64,000 nucleotides of DNA from Cytospora piceicola (Eukaryota > Ascomycota > Sordariomycetes > Diaporthales > Cytosporaceae): the NCBI GenBank assembly GCA_023375675.1, contig JALQBC010000011.1:248001-312000 (forward strand), read 5' to 3'. Below the pieces are notes generated by a model. It made no database searches, was not told the origin of the DNA, and was given only the letters and a program-made list of their open reading frames with translations. This document shows, in pieces, positions 54,580 through 64,000 of the stretch. Made by a program: the position numbers and the translations under genes. Numbering within the stretch: position 1 is the stretch's first letter; the number at the start of each line of letters is the position of its first letter.

Positions 54580-56724
54580 ATGAGCAACATACCCGATATA
54601 CAGCTGGCAGCTTCCGGTCGACACTCCTCCAGAGTGTGCGCCAGGTGCAAAAAGAGAAAAACCAAGGTGCGTCGATGTGCCAATAATCCACGGCCAAGTG
54701 ATGATCCTTTGCCCTTACTGTAGCCCCACAAGCAGTCCAATCTGATTTCAAATCTATATCGACAGAGGTCGACTAACACCATCCCAGTGTGATTCTTCTT
54801 GGCCCTCCTGCGGTGCTTGCGCCAAAGCAGGCGCTGTTTGCCGAGGATATGGCTCGGTGGGCGAGGACCTGCCCAGGAGGTGCGTGGAATATCTTGTGTC
54901 TTATTATGTGATAACATCCTACTGACTTTCTAGATCAGCCTCGTACGAGCTCTCGAAGACCATGTTGCTCAATTAGAACGCGAGGCAGCTAATCTCCAAC
55001 ATTCACCCGATAGTGTTGCGGTGGCCTTGGTCTCCAGGCTTGCTTATGCTACACTTTCTCCCGATAACGCATCACCAAGCCCCTTCTTTCTTTCTACTCT
55101 ATCGCCGGCTTTATTCCTCCGTCCAAGCTGTCCTCCACTGCCCATATCGAGGATCAAGCCTACTGTATCAGGACCATCCTCGGACCACCGGCAGGTTCAA
55201 ACGCCTCCTCGCGATGGGCCCTCGATATCCGCCAATCTTTGCCGCATACCACAGACAGCTCTTGAGCAGATGATCTGGAACTATACAAACATCCACTTGC
55301 CACAATATCCCTGTGTCCAAGAGAAATGGCTTCGCACTATCTTCGATCGGATTCTAGCGATCCACGGCGGCGACACAGATGCGGCGTTGGCTTTGGGAAT
55401 CCCCCCAGATTCCGGCTTATCCCACTTCGACTACTTTGCTGCTTTTGTTGCTTTAGCCATCTCATCAATGACATTGACTTGGAAAAATGAGACACAGGCT
55501 AGGACGGCTTCTGATGCTTTTTTTGCGATCTCACTCCAACATCTCCGACTTATTGCGGTGCCTACAGAAGTGCAGAGGCTTCAGATCTCGCTCTTGCTGG
55601 CCCATTACGCTCACTTGAGCCCAGCTAAGGTCGACAATTGGGCCTGTATTTGGAACGGTTCTCGAGTGGTCCTAGAACTCGGTCTTCACAAGAGTTCGTC
55701 AGAGGAACCATCACGAGAGCAAGCTGGGCTTTGCAACCAGCTCTTTTGGGTGCTCTACGGCATGGAGAGGTCACTTTGCACTCTTCTCAGACTTCCACTG
55801 ACCTTCTCTGAAGAGTCCATCACTGCATCTCTGCACTTCCCCGATTCCAGTTCCATCGGAAACGACGAGACAAAGAAGCGATCATCAGCTAGTCATCTAT
55901 ACCGTTTGCGGGCACTCGAAACAGAGGTCTACCGAGTCCTTTATTTGCAGGATACTCAAGCTCAGGGAGACTGCACTGATCTCAACGATTGGATTGAGGA
56001 CATCACAAACCGACTAGATGAATGGTTGGAGACAGCAAAAGGGTTTTCCAAATACCAGATGTTCGAGTTCAAGATGGTTCAATACTCGTGCGTCAAAGCA
56101 CGTATCTATCGGCCCACACCACGGCTTGAGGCGAGAACACCTCAGTCCCGTCAAGCATGTTTCGAAGCTTGCTCAACCATCGTGGAAGATTATCAACATC
56201 AAGCTAACTGCAGGCGGCTCTTCTACCCCTGGCATGCCGTCCACATTCTTTATGAGGCTGTAATTGTAATGCTGGAGGCATGCTGGGCTCTGCGAGATCA
56301 TGTTCTCTCCAGGCAACAAGCCCGACATGTGCTTGCTGTTACCATACCAGACTGCCTCATGCTACTATCCAAAGTCGGAGAATCATGGGAAGATGCTGGA
56401 ACCTGCGTCAGGTACCTCAAACCGATAGTGGACGATGTAACTGTTGCATTCGGAGGCAGGATCATGGCACGCGTCTTCTCTCCTCGAAAGATTCCGGAAG
56501 TAGAAACCACCGAGAAATTGCGCAGACTCCTATTTCCTGAAGGACCATCATGGAGCACGCCTATGGCCAGCGACTCCGTGAAAACCGAGACTGAGATCTC
56601 GGCTTCTCCACTGGATGACAACACTACTTTAGGCGGGATCGAAGAGTTTGACTGGCCTGCAGACTGGAATTTCCTCCAGGGTCTGTCGCCAGTACTCACG
56701 AGGAATTCCCAATGGTCAGGTTGA
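54580..56724 (+). CDS. Zn2Cys6 fungal transcription factor (regulator 2)
   Basis: Exons 54,580-54,666, 54,788-54,879 and 54,939-56,724 encode 654 residues. Zinc cluster C20-x2-C23-x6-C30-x6-C37-x2-C40-x6-C47; intron 1 (121 nt) falls directly before C30, the same place as in regulator 1. The linker SLVRALEDHVAQLEREAANLQ is a coiled coil; its Ser codon is completed only by the CAG acceptor at 54,938 rather than the TAG five bases earlier. The regulatory domain (about 190-450) includes YTNIHLPQYPCVQEKWL, AIHGGDTDAAL, WACIWNGSRVVLELGLHKS and FWVLYGMERSLCTLLRLPLTF. The acidic/aromatic end EEFDWPADWNFLQGL may be an activation segment. Nuclear regulator, targets unknown. Confidence 0.9.
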
Positions 56725-57353
56725 TGGCCGAACCACTGGTGACCGGAGGACATACCGGATAATTCGGTTCTACGGCCCCCAGGCCTGCCAGTCTTGTTTA
56801 CCAGATACGGCAGTCTTTTGCGTGTCCTTTGGTGATGGATTTCTCAAGGATCAACTGCTAGAATAGCCCATACTCCAAGACTTTGCATTAAGAAGCTGAT
56901 AGCATCTTACAAGGCAGAAACATCAGTTTGAATTACTTGGAACCTCGCTTCAAATCAGTGCCGGGGCCGACTCTGGCAGAAGATGCATACAGGTAGGTAT
57001 ACTTCACCTTATCGCTTAGAGGATCTTCGACATGCAATATGACACCAGGTCTCTAAAGCACATCCTTCCGGGGAAAACTTCTGAAAGCACATATTCAGCT
57101 CACAGTTAGATAGTCTACATCGGTTAAACACCGTTGGACTGCAACTGCACCACGCATAGAAGGATAAGTCTCATGAATTTTTACATATGTACTAGCCATG
57201 AACAACCTGAATCGACTTCAGAGCCAAGTCCTCAAATTTCCCGTTGGTTTGCGCCGGAGAACCGAGCTGCATTGCCTGTTGCCGAATTTGAGTGAGATTG
57301 GCTTTCGCCGTAAAGGTTATGATGGCTTCCGCCGTAAAAACTTGCGTGATACT
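56725..57353. other. Intergenic (convergent genes), nothing recognised
   Basis: About 630 bases. A TTTCGCCGTAAAG / TTCCGCCGTAAAA pair near 57,303-57,340 is a short direct repeat. A 134-codon plus-strand frame (57,198-57,602) overlaps the RRM gene antisense and has no support. Confidence 0.5.
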
Positions 57354-59304
57354 TCACCACGTTCCCGGATTCCGTTGGCCTTGACGCCATCTGCCCTTAT
57401 CTTGGCGTCCATAACCCTTCTCTTGTCGTCTATTACCCTTCTCCTGAGGATGCTTCTTCTCGTACAGGGTCTGCTTTTCGTACATCTCGGAAGCTCCAGA
57501 CTCCTGCCGCACCTGCTTCAATTCCCGGAGAATGGAGGGCAGCACCATGTTACAGATTTTCTTCTTTCCAGTGCCTTCCTCCAAGAACACTGCGGGCGCT
57601 AAAGGGTCTTTTGACCACTCGCGGTCCTCAACATACTCCGGCTTGATCTGGCGACCATGAAGCTGCCACTGATGAAAGAGATCGTAACCTCCCCAACCCG
57701 CGCCAATTCCGTGTGGGCGCCTAATGATCGGAATGTGACAGCCCGAGGTTGCTGTGCTGGTAGATCCGCCGGTCTTAGATGGTGGAATGAAGCCTGTGTT
57801 GATGAACGGGTCCGGATGTTGAGGCTCGAGTGGAAGGGTCATGCCCGGGGCCCATTGTACACCTGACAGCTTGATACCCACAGAGAACTTTTCCAAGGTG
57901 TCCTTCCATGGCTCGTCCATTGACCACACGTCAACGACACGGTTAATGGTCCTGTTATCTTCGCCAGGCGGCGTGATTACCTGGTGCCAGACCTCCCAGC
58001 CGTCCGAGATGTAAGTAGCTACGCTCATCAGTGGGACAGCCTTGACCTCGCCAATATGAGAAACTCTGGGCAACTTCTCCTGCTCTAGAGCCTCGCGGGA
58101 GCCTGGTACCACATTGACGTCGATGAATCTCTCCCACTGCTCGTCGACCTTGATGACCTTCTTGAATACTAGCACAGGCAACGAGTCCGCAAATGCGTCG
58201 TTGTCGGGTAAGGGGGCAGGATATTGTCGAGCGATCATCGCACTTGTGACCACATCCTTACCGTCCACGTGCTCCGTCTTCTCGAGAACTGGAGTACCCG
58301 CCTGAACACCAGCGCGCATAAAAACACCGTCTATATTCTTGTTGTGCTCGATGAAAGCACGGAGAGCGCGTTTCGAAGTCTCTCCTGGTCCAACGACGTA
58401 TTCAGAGGGGTATGTTTCTCCGCGAAGAGAACCGAGCATCTCTCTGGCTTGCATTGAGGGCCAGGGAGAATATGGAGTCGGGAAGAACTTGTATGTCCCG
58501 ACAGCGACAGGGTAGCCCTTGAAGAAAGGGGGGGTTATGTCAGCTTGCGCTGCATGATGGACGTGCCTGTTTCACAATCAGCAATGTTATAGTGGGATTA
58601 TGTTCTTCAGTTTGGCTTACTCAGGGTCTTCCAGCGCGGAGTTGTACCCAGGGGCCACCGTCACCTCATCGTTGAACTCGGCCGGCCGTTGCGTTTGGTC
58701 CACGTCACGGGAGGCAGCCTCAGCGATAACAGGCACAGCCTGCTCGGGGGTGATCGCGGTGTTGGAGGCAGTTCCTCCGGCTGAGCTTGTATCCATGAAG
58801 GAGTCGATAAGCCCGAGCGGCTGTCCCGAAGCAGACCAGGATGTGTTAGGTTGCCCCGAAGACTAAAAACATTTGTGTTAGCCGCGCTGGGATCACTTCT
58901 GCTGCGCCCTCACGGGGAAAGAAACAGATGGTAGGCGAAAGACTTCATAATCAACATGAAAGGTAAGCCACAAAAGAGAAAATACTGACGTTGGCGATCA
59001 AGCCAGCAACTGGCTGGGCACGGATCTGCCTGCCGTCAAACACCTGGCCATTGAGCCTGTCAATCGCGCGCTGTGCAATCGCCTGATCGATAAAGTTCAC
59101 CCAGCATCGGCCATTGTGCGGCCCATCCTTCTCCAAGTAGTCCCAATAGCAGACAACGAGAGATCCACCGAATCCGTGTTGCTGGATGAAATGGCCAACC
59201 TCAATGCGCGACCGGGTGATGGGAAGGTTCGCGATGTATACTCTGCACCTGCGCGCGTCGTCGGTTCTCTTTTGCTTCTTAGTAAGTCTGTGCTGGATCG
59301 TCAT
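57354..59304 (-). CDS. RRM protein with large uncharacterised C-terminal region
   Basis: Exons 59,304-58,990, 58,862-58,621 and 58,566-57,354 (introns of 127 and 54 nt) encode 589 residues. Residues about 20-100 form an RNA-recognition motif with RNP2 RVYIANLP and RNP1-like GRCWVNFI, preceded by a basic start (HRLTKKQKRTDDARR). A Ser/Thr/Ala linker follows (105-165). The rest (about 190-500) is a folded-looking region I do not recognise (GYPVAVGTYKFFPTPYSPWP, ISDGWEVWHQVITPPGED, SVGIKLSGVQWAPGM). The C-terminus is a Lys/Gln/Arg tail with repeated QEKG/RQDKG words. A CAG acceptor with a CTAAC branch directly before the ATG shows a 5'-UTR intron (about 59,427-59,305). RNA binding is family inference; the remainder is unknown. 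Confidence 0.78.
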
Positions 59305-59934
59305 CTGAAAAGTTAGCGTGGGTGTTGTGAACAGATGAGAAACGTGGCCAAGAACTTTCTTGTCGCGTTGAGCTCAAGCTTGAGCAAGGAATGCGCTTGA
59401 TGATGGGATTATTAACGATCACTTACTTTGAAGATGGGGTGGAGAAGAGGTGTTCAAGATGGCTTGATATTTCGAGAATTGGCCAATTGAAGACGGTGTG
59501 GCATGTGTTGGAAGGCTGACTGTTGAGTGTATCGACGTGATGAAAGTTTGTGGGGAGTACAAAAGTGAAATGGAAGACAAGGCTGGATCGAAGGGGCCCA
59601 TGTGATTAGGCAAAAAGCACGGCCGTTTAGGGATACCTTCAGTGGGCTTAGTAGCCTTATAACCTTATCTTAGGGGTAGGTACTGTTAAGAAACCGCAGC
59701 CTAAACCTTGCTATGGACATGTTTTTTCAAATCCTCTTCAGCACTTGTTCTCTTGAAATTCGTTCCCCACTGCGGTTTACTTCACCATCATTTCGCATCA
59801 GGAGTCTCGCCGCGACTCCACCCCAGACTGACTACTGATCCACACGAACACATCCGCCGTCACTGAGGGGACTCCAGCCAGACCATCGTAACCTCAAGCC
59901 GCGATCACCGCTCTCCGTGGTTGAAGAACACAAG
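59305..59934. promoter_or_regulatory. Divergent RRM/hypothetical promoter with 5'-UTR intron
   Basis: 630 bases between starts. The RRM-proximal part holds a GTAAGT donor (about 59,427, minus strand) and a CTAAC..TTTTCAG acceptor ending at 59,305, a likely leader intron of about 123 nt. Confidence 0.5.
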
Positions 59935-61467
59935 ATGCCGGCATTTTATCTCGTGCCCTATCCCACCCCCCATGGTTCTGAAATACTCGAAACCAGGCGA
60001 AGCACAACCAAAGAGTGTTCCAAACTGTACAAGGCCTGTCAAAATGGCAGAATCAAATTGGAGACCTATCGGTGGGGCCTTTACCTCTTCGGGGGCGAGA
60101 GCCAAGTGTCTATTCGCAACAATACGGGCGAATACTTCGGTGCAATCCTCGCCCAGTGCGAAGACAGAGATGCTTTTCGAGCTGCAATGATGGAGGCAGG
60201 TTACACGGATTTGACAGGAAGGGCTGTGGAATACAACGTTTACGCCCCCCTCGACCTCTTTGACCGATACCCGTGTGGAAAACAAATCACCATATCAGAA
60301 GCTCGCACCTACCTAGAGAAGTTTCCCATCCCTCTCTGGATTAACCGTGACGCTATCATCTACCGAGGATGGAAGCTTAACCCAGAAAATTGGAGAGGTC
60401 AGAAGACACTGGCTGATTTGGAGGGCACGGTAATCGAAGGAGAGAGCAATCAGGCCCCAGACTCAATCATACGCACCATGCCTACCAGGAACGCTTCGCC
60501 TACCACCATCCACGGCCCTCTTGAAATGCACGGCAAGAATGGTGAATCCGCAGCCAAACCGACGGGCTTTTCCCCCGGCCTCTCTGATGGAGATGGCTTA
60601 ACAAAGCCCCAATCTCCCACATCTATCCCGGAAGACATATGGACTGCCATGCACACTTGTGTCAATACCAACAGGAACGACACCGACGAGGAAGGCTTGA
60701 CAAATCCCCAGGCTCCCCCATATACCCTGGAAGACACCCGTCCTACCGAGCGCACTCGTGTCAAGCCCCATGAAGACGACATCTACGAACAGCAGGCTAC
60801 CAGTGCAAAGGGGATGGCTTTTTTCCGAACATTGGCACAGGCATCTGGCAACCTCTTCAACCAACCGCATACTACCAGTCTAAGCAGCGACTGCCCCATC
60901 GTCAAGGCCATTCGTGAGGGGAGCCTGATTATCGGCGATCACAATCTCGTGTTTGAGACGGAGGACGGTTTTGACGATGTCCAGCTCACCATCCTCTACG
61001 ACAACGACTTGACCGCTGTGATGGTGCCCACCGCTACCGCCAAGTACGTGATAGAACTCATCGCATTTGTCCAGGGATTCTATATAAACAACCGGACAAC
61101 TGCCATGTCTGTCGAGTTCATCCTTCGACATGTCGTACGAGTGAAGCAGGATTTCGGTCTCACTCGCCTGATTTACAAGACGCCTGCCAACGACCAAGAC
61201 AATTACCGCCCAGACCTGGCCAGTACCATGATGGCATGGGAACGTGAGCATGGTGCCAAGATCACACATACCAGTGTCGAGGAGTTCAAGGCGCGCCTGA
61301 TAGCTATGCGCAGATACTTGGAAAAACATGGAGTGGTAGAAGGTGTGGTCTTGAGAAATGGCGAGCTCAGCAGGCTCGCCCAGTTGGTGACCGAGGCTGA
61401 CAAGGAAGAGGTTTTTGGTCAAATAGGCACCAGACCAACACTGATGGAGGAGCTCATGGAGCGCTAG
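59935..61467 (+). CDS. Hypothetical protein (510 residues), two-block architecture
   Basis: A single-exon frame. The ATG at 59,935 (MPAFYLVPYPTP) is preferred; the frame extends only six codons upstream, to a GTG. Block 1 (about 1-160; YRWGLYLFGGESQVSIRN, FPIPLWINRDAIIYRGWKL) and block 2 (about 320-510; IREGSLIIGDHNLVFE, VPTATAKYVIELIAFVQGFY, RRYLEKHGVVEG) look folded. Between them, residues about 190-290 are disordered and carry a duplicated unit: G-L-T-K-P-Q-S-P..P-E-D-I-W-T-A-M-H-T and G-L-T-N-P-Q-A-P..L-E-D-T-R-P-T-E-R-T. No signal peptide or membrane segment. I do not recognise a family; a lineage-specific or rapidly evolving gene is likely. Confidence 0.75.
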   Translation: MPAFYLVPYPTPHGSEILETRRSTTKECSKLYKACQNGRIKLETYRWGLYLFGGESQVSIRNNTGEYFGAILAQCEDRDAFRAAMMEAGYTDLTGRAVEYNVYAPLDLFDRYPCGKQITISEARTYLEKFPIPLWINRDAIIYRGWKLNPENWRGQKTLADLEGTVIEGESNQAPDSIIRTMPTRNASPTTIHGPLEMHGKNGESAAKPTGFSPGLSDGDGLTKPQSPTSIPEDIWTAMHTCVNTNRNDTDEEGLTNPQAPPYTLEDTRPTERTRVKPHEDDIYEQQATSAKGMAFFRTLAQASGNLFNQPHTTSLSSDCPIVKAIREGSLIIGDHNLVFETEDGFDDVQLTILYDNDLTAVMVPTATAKYVIELIAFVQGFYINNRTTAMSVEFILRHVVRVKQDFGLTRLIYKTPANDQDNYRPDLASTMMAWEREHGAKITHTSVEEFKARLIAMRRYLEKHGVVEGVVLRNGELSRLAQLVTEADKEEVFGQIGTRPTLMEELMER

Positions 61468-61750
61468 TGGTAGTATTCACTGCGGAGGAAATGATTTTGT
61501 TGCGTGGTCTTGTTGTGTATTTGACGTGCGGAGGTTTCGACTCAAGCTTTCAATGTTCAATCCGGCACCGGGGCGCTGCAAGGCCATACGGTAATCACCA
61601 ACAAGGTACTTAGGGATGATATCTTGGCAACCACTCTGCCCGAGTCCAAATGGTCGAAGGCATGCACACAAGCAGTTGGTAGACCAGTGTATAAATCCGA
61701 GAGTTTGCCACTTACAAGCCTTTATGACTATGTAATGAGGCACAGAATTA

Positions 61751-63224
61751 TTATATGCCCAGAATTTCATTCTTCTGACTGTCCAGCCTTTCCTGCGTTG
61801 GTTTGAAAACAGCTGGCAAGTCCGTCTCCTCGAAATTCTTTTCGCCTCTGATCATTTCACCAAGTGCCTTCGTTGCAAGGTAGATTAAGGGCATTCCGTG
61901 TCCACTGAAGCCCGCCGTGATATACTGCCCCTTCTTTCCGGGCATCTCGCCCACGAAAGGCATGAAATCGGAACTCCATCCCATAATTCCTGTCCACACG
62001 CTATTGGTATAAGCAGCAGAGTCTTCCCAACCGCTAAAATGCCTTTGCATAAGCCCATCAAAGTAATCTCTAGCCGGCTCGATCAATTTACTGTCGTCCG
62101 TGATGCCGTACCATTGTGACCTGTCGTGCCAGAACCGGTCTTTTGCGCCCCCGATGACGATGGATCTGTCCAGACGTGGGATCATGTAGTCATATAGTGC
62201 CGGTCCGTAGCGAAGAGAGTAGGTGTTGACCAGGCTTGATGTCTTCTCTGGCACAGTAGGAATGATGCGGCTGCATATCCCGCGGACTGGCACGATCTTC
62301 TGCTCAAATTGAGGAGCGATGGCTGCTGTGTACCCGTTTGTGGCGAATACAATCTTAGTTGCGCAGATGGAGCCTCTCGGAGTCGTGACCAGCCAGCGTC
62401 CTTCTGGATCTGGCGTCGAGGAGATGGACAATACGGGCGTGTGAGTTTGCAGGTTGATGCCTTTGGCAACCAGCTTGGAGAGAAGATGCATGATCAGCTT
62501 GTAAGGCCATAAGTGCGCGGCTGTGAAGGAGAAGCAGCATTTGGCTCCCTTGACCCCCGATATCTGGAATGTGTCAGCATCGGGGCGAGCTCGACATCAT
62601 GGGCAACACACAGTCTCAGCGTTTGGTCCTTCAAGGTAATGAATATCACCGAGATCCGCCACTCCTATTCTGCGTAATTCTTGGTATGCTTCGTAAGTTG
62701 CCTCAGCATGAGCCTTGTCAAGGTAAACGTCAACGGCCCTAGTTAGGACAAAGTCGCAGTCGATATTCTCCTTCTCCACCATATCCTTCACCGCAAAGAT
62801 ATTTGCGGCCTCAAAACGAGCGAAGGCAGCAGCGTTTTCTGACCCATACTTCTTGGTGTATTTCAAGATGTTGTAATACACATCGGGCTTGATATGACCA
62901 CCTGAATACAATCAAATTCTGTTTCTTGCTAATATGGAACTCGACAGTGGCCATCCTACCATTGCGCCCAGATGCCCCTGAGCACGCCTCACGCGCCTCC
63001 ACCAAGACTATCTTCGATGGATCTGGGCTATCGCTTGACTCAAGGAGATGGTACAAGGTACTGACGCCAGCGTACCCGGCACCAATCACGAGGATGTCAC
63101 ATTCCGAAGGCAGTGACCCGGATGATCTGAAGCTGTCAAGCTCATGGAGCTCGGTCCGCCAGAACGGCAATGTTGCATCCGCCACGGGCAGACCGGTTTT
63201 GGTGTTCAGGGGCGTGTCAGACAT
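61751..63224 (-). CDS. FAD-dependent oxidoreductase (DAO family)
   Basis: Exons 63,224-62,960, 62,901-62,612 and 62,563-61,751 (introns of 58 and 48 nt) encode 455 residues. The N-terminal Rossmann fold carries DILVIGAGYAG (44-53) and IVLVEAREACSGASGRNGGHIKPD, whose Gly codon is rebuilt across intron 1. Later marks are ETISGVKGAKCCFSFTAAHLWPYKL across intron 2, IVFATNGYTAAIAP, MIPRLDRSIVIGGAKDRFW, TGIMGWSSDFMPFVGEMPGKKGQYITAGFSGHGMPL. This is the D-amino-acid-oxidase-like family that oxidises N-methyl or N-substituted amino acids with O2. Substrate unknown. No clear peroxisomal SKL end (it ends ILGI). Confidence 0.92.
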
Positions 63225-64000
63225 CAGGAAAACAAAAAATCGTACGGGCTCCTGGGGTTCAAACTGATTCTAAAGTAATGTGCTTCGAATAATGTGCTTC
63301 GAAGTTGTCTGAAACGGCTTCTCTTCTGGTACCCCTTTTCAGCTGGTGCACCTTGCCGGACTTGCCCGCGATCCATTGATAACAAGCAGGGGAACTCCGA
63401 GTAAAACCCGGACTGCGCCGCTCCGGTGAAAACGGCCGGCCCGGAGTATTGATGACCCCCGGATAAAGTACTCGTAGAATTACCTGACGAATTGAGTCTT
63501 GAAAGCCGGGAGATTAGTAGTGATAGACCAGGGTGGGGGTCTGTAAGAGTGTGGCCAAGACTGAAAGGTAAGATAGGGCGGCCCGGATGTATTGTTACAC
63601 ACATGCATAGATCTACCAACTGGTTCTCTTGTTACAATTATTTGTTTGGTTTAATGTTTCCATACTCATGTTAAGGACATCTGGAAGGTCTTACAAGAAC
63701 AGTAAAATCTACTATTTCGTATAAGGTGACCATCCATATCCAGATTTGGCCCCCCATCGACGCCTGGTGTGACTCCTAGCCTGCTGTTTCAGATTGACGA
63801 TGACAACCATAAAGGAGCGAGAGCCATGAAAGAGCAAGCGCCTTGAAAGAGTGATAGTCATAGAATGGTGTCCACAATAACTCACATACGAGTAACAGAG
63901 TGACGGTCATGATTCATGAACGACTAACTGCTGTAAGGAGGCAACATGCATGAAGTGACATTCTTTCGAAGAGTAATGGCTATAAAAGCAACATCTGTCT
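63225..64000. other. Upstream region of the FAD oxidoreductase and window end
   Basis: No gene recognised. A TATAAAAG at 63,981-63,988 near the right edge could belong to a plus-strand gene beyond the window. Loose repeats of GAGTGAYRGTCATRATT-type words occur between 63,850 and 63,980. Confidence 0.45.

Noticed and set aside
57198..57602. 134-codon plus-strand Leu-rich frame
   Set aside because: Overlaps the 3' end of the RRM gene antisense; Leu runs arise from the Lys/Gln/Arg repeat on the other strand.
1..64000. CRISPR arrays, bacterial operons or ribosome-binding sites
   Set aside because: The genes are spliced and fungal; the tandem arrays have no spacers and are satellites.

Overview
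This is a window of nuclear DNA from a filamentous ascomycete (Pezizomycotina, probably Sordariomycetes-like). The signs are genes with short 48-134 nt GT-AG introns and CTRAY-like branch sites, fungal-type families (Zn2Cys6 regulators, a CYP504-like P450, GH114, AAT permease), and a two-part base composition. About 23.4 kb at the left is saturated with repeat-induced point mutation (RIP): CpA/TpG is strongly depleted, TpA is high and CpG is retained. The rest is ordinary, gene-bearing, GC-balanced sequence.

Region 1 (1-23,400): a RIP-degraded repeat block without an intact gene. It holds a small element with terminal inverted repeats (1,458-1,938), a remnant encoding a 12-residue repeat (4,384-4,962), duplicated degenerate segments (7.0-9.7 kb), minisatellites of about 18/13 bp (9.8-10.3 kb), 14 bp (13.7-14.3 kb), 66 bp (18.8-20.35 kb) and 19 bp (20.4-21.4 kb), and two 'ghost' reading frames whose register seems to survive although they are full of TAA/TAG stops (14.5-18.6 kb and 22.47-23.06 kb). 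A quasi-palindromic 22-bp word is scattered through the block and sits inside the 66-bp satellite. Region 2 (23,400-24,810): a barely RIPped GC-rich tandem repeat, a second AT-rich minisatellite, then the C-terminal stump of an acyl-CoA dehydrogenase gene, which marks the breakpoint with normal chromatin.

Region 3 (25.8-34.9 kb): a small Cys-rich-tail (CYSTM-like) protein; a LamB/YcsF (PxpA-like) gene followed on the same strand by a 1,247-residue biotin carboxylase/AHS2/AHS1/biotinyl fusion, a likely two-gene carboxylation-hydrolysis module; a doubtful ORF; and a broken type-B carboxylesterase. Region 4 (35-43.3 kb): a single-pass membrane protein with a Cys-rich (PAN/apple-like) ectodomain, tRNA-Arg(ACG), a secreted GH114 glycosidase, and two small conserved fungal proteins.

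Region 5 (43.7-63.2 kb): dense accessory metabolism. It contains a HAD dehalogenase and an SDR (divergent), an amino-acid permease and an amidohydrolase (divergent, with a direct repeat between them), a CYP504-like P450, two divergent Zn2Cys6 regulators, an RRM protein with an unrecognised C-terminal region, a 510-residue hypothetical protein, and a DAO-type FAD oxidoreductase. Together they look like a catabolic or detoxification neighbourhood. Four of the roughly 30 introns modelled here need a GC donor instead of GT. Exon structures were worked out by hand from splice signals, reading frame and remembered family motifs; no search was run.
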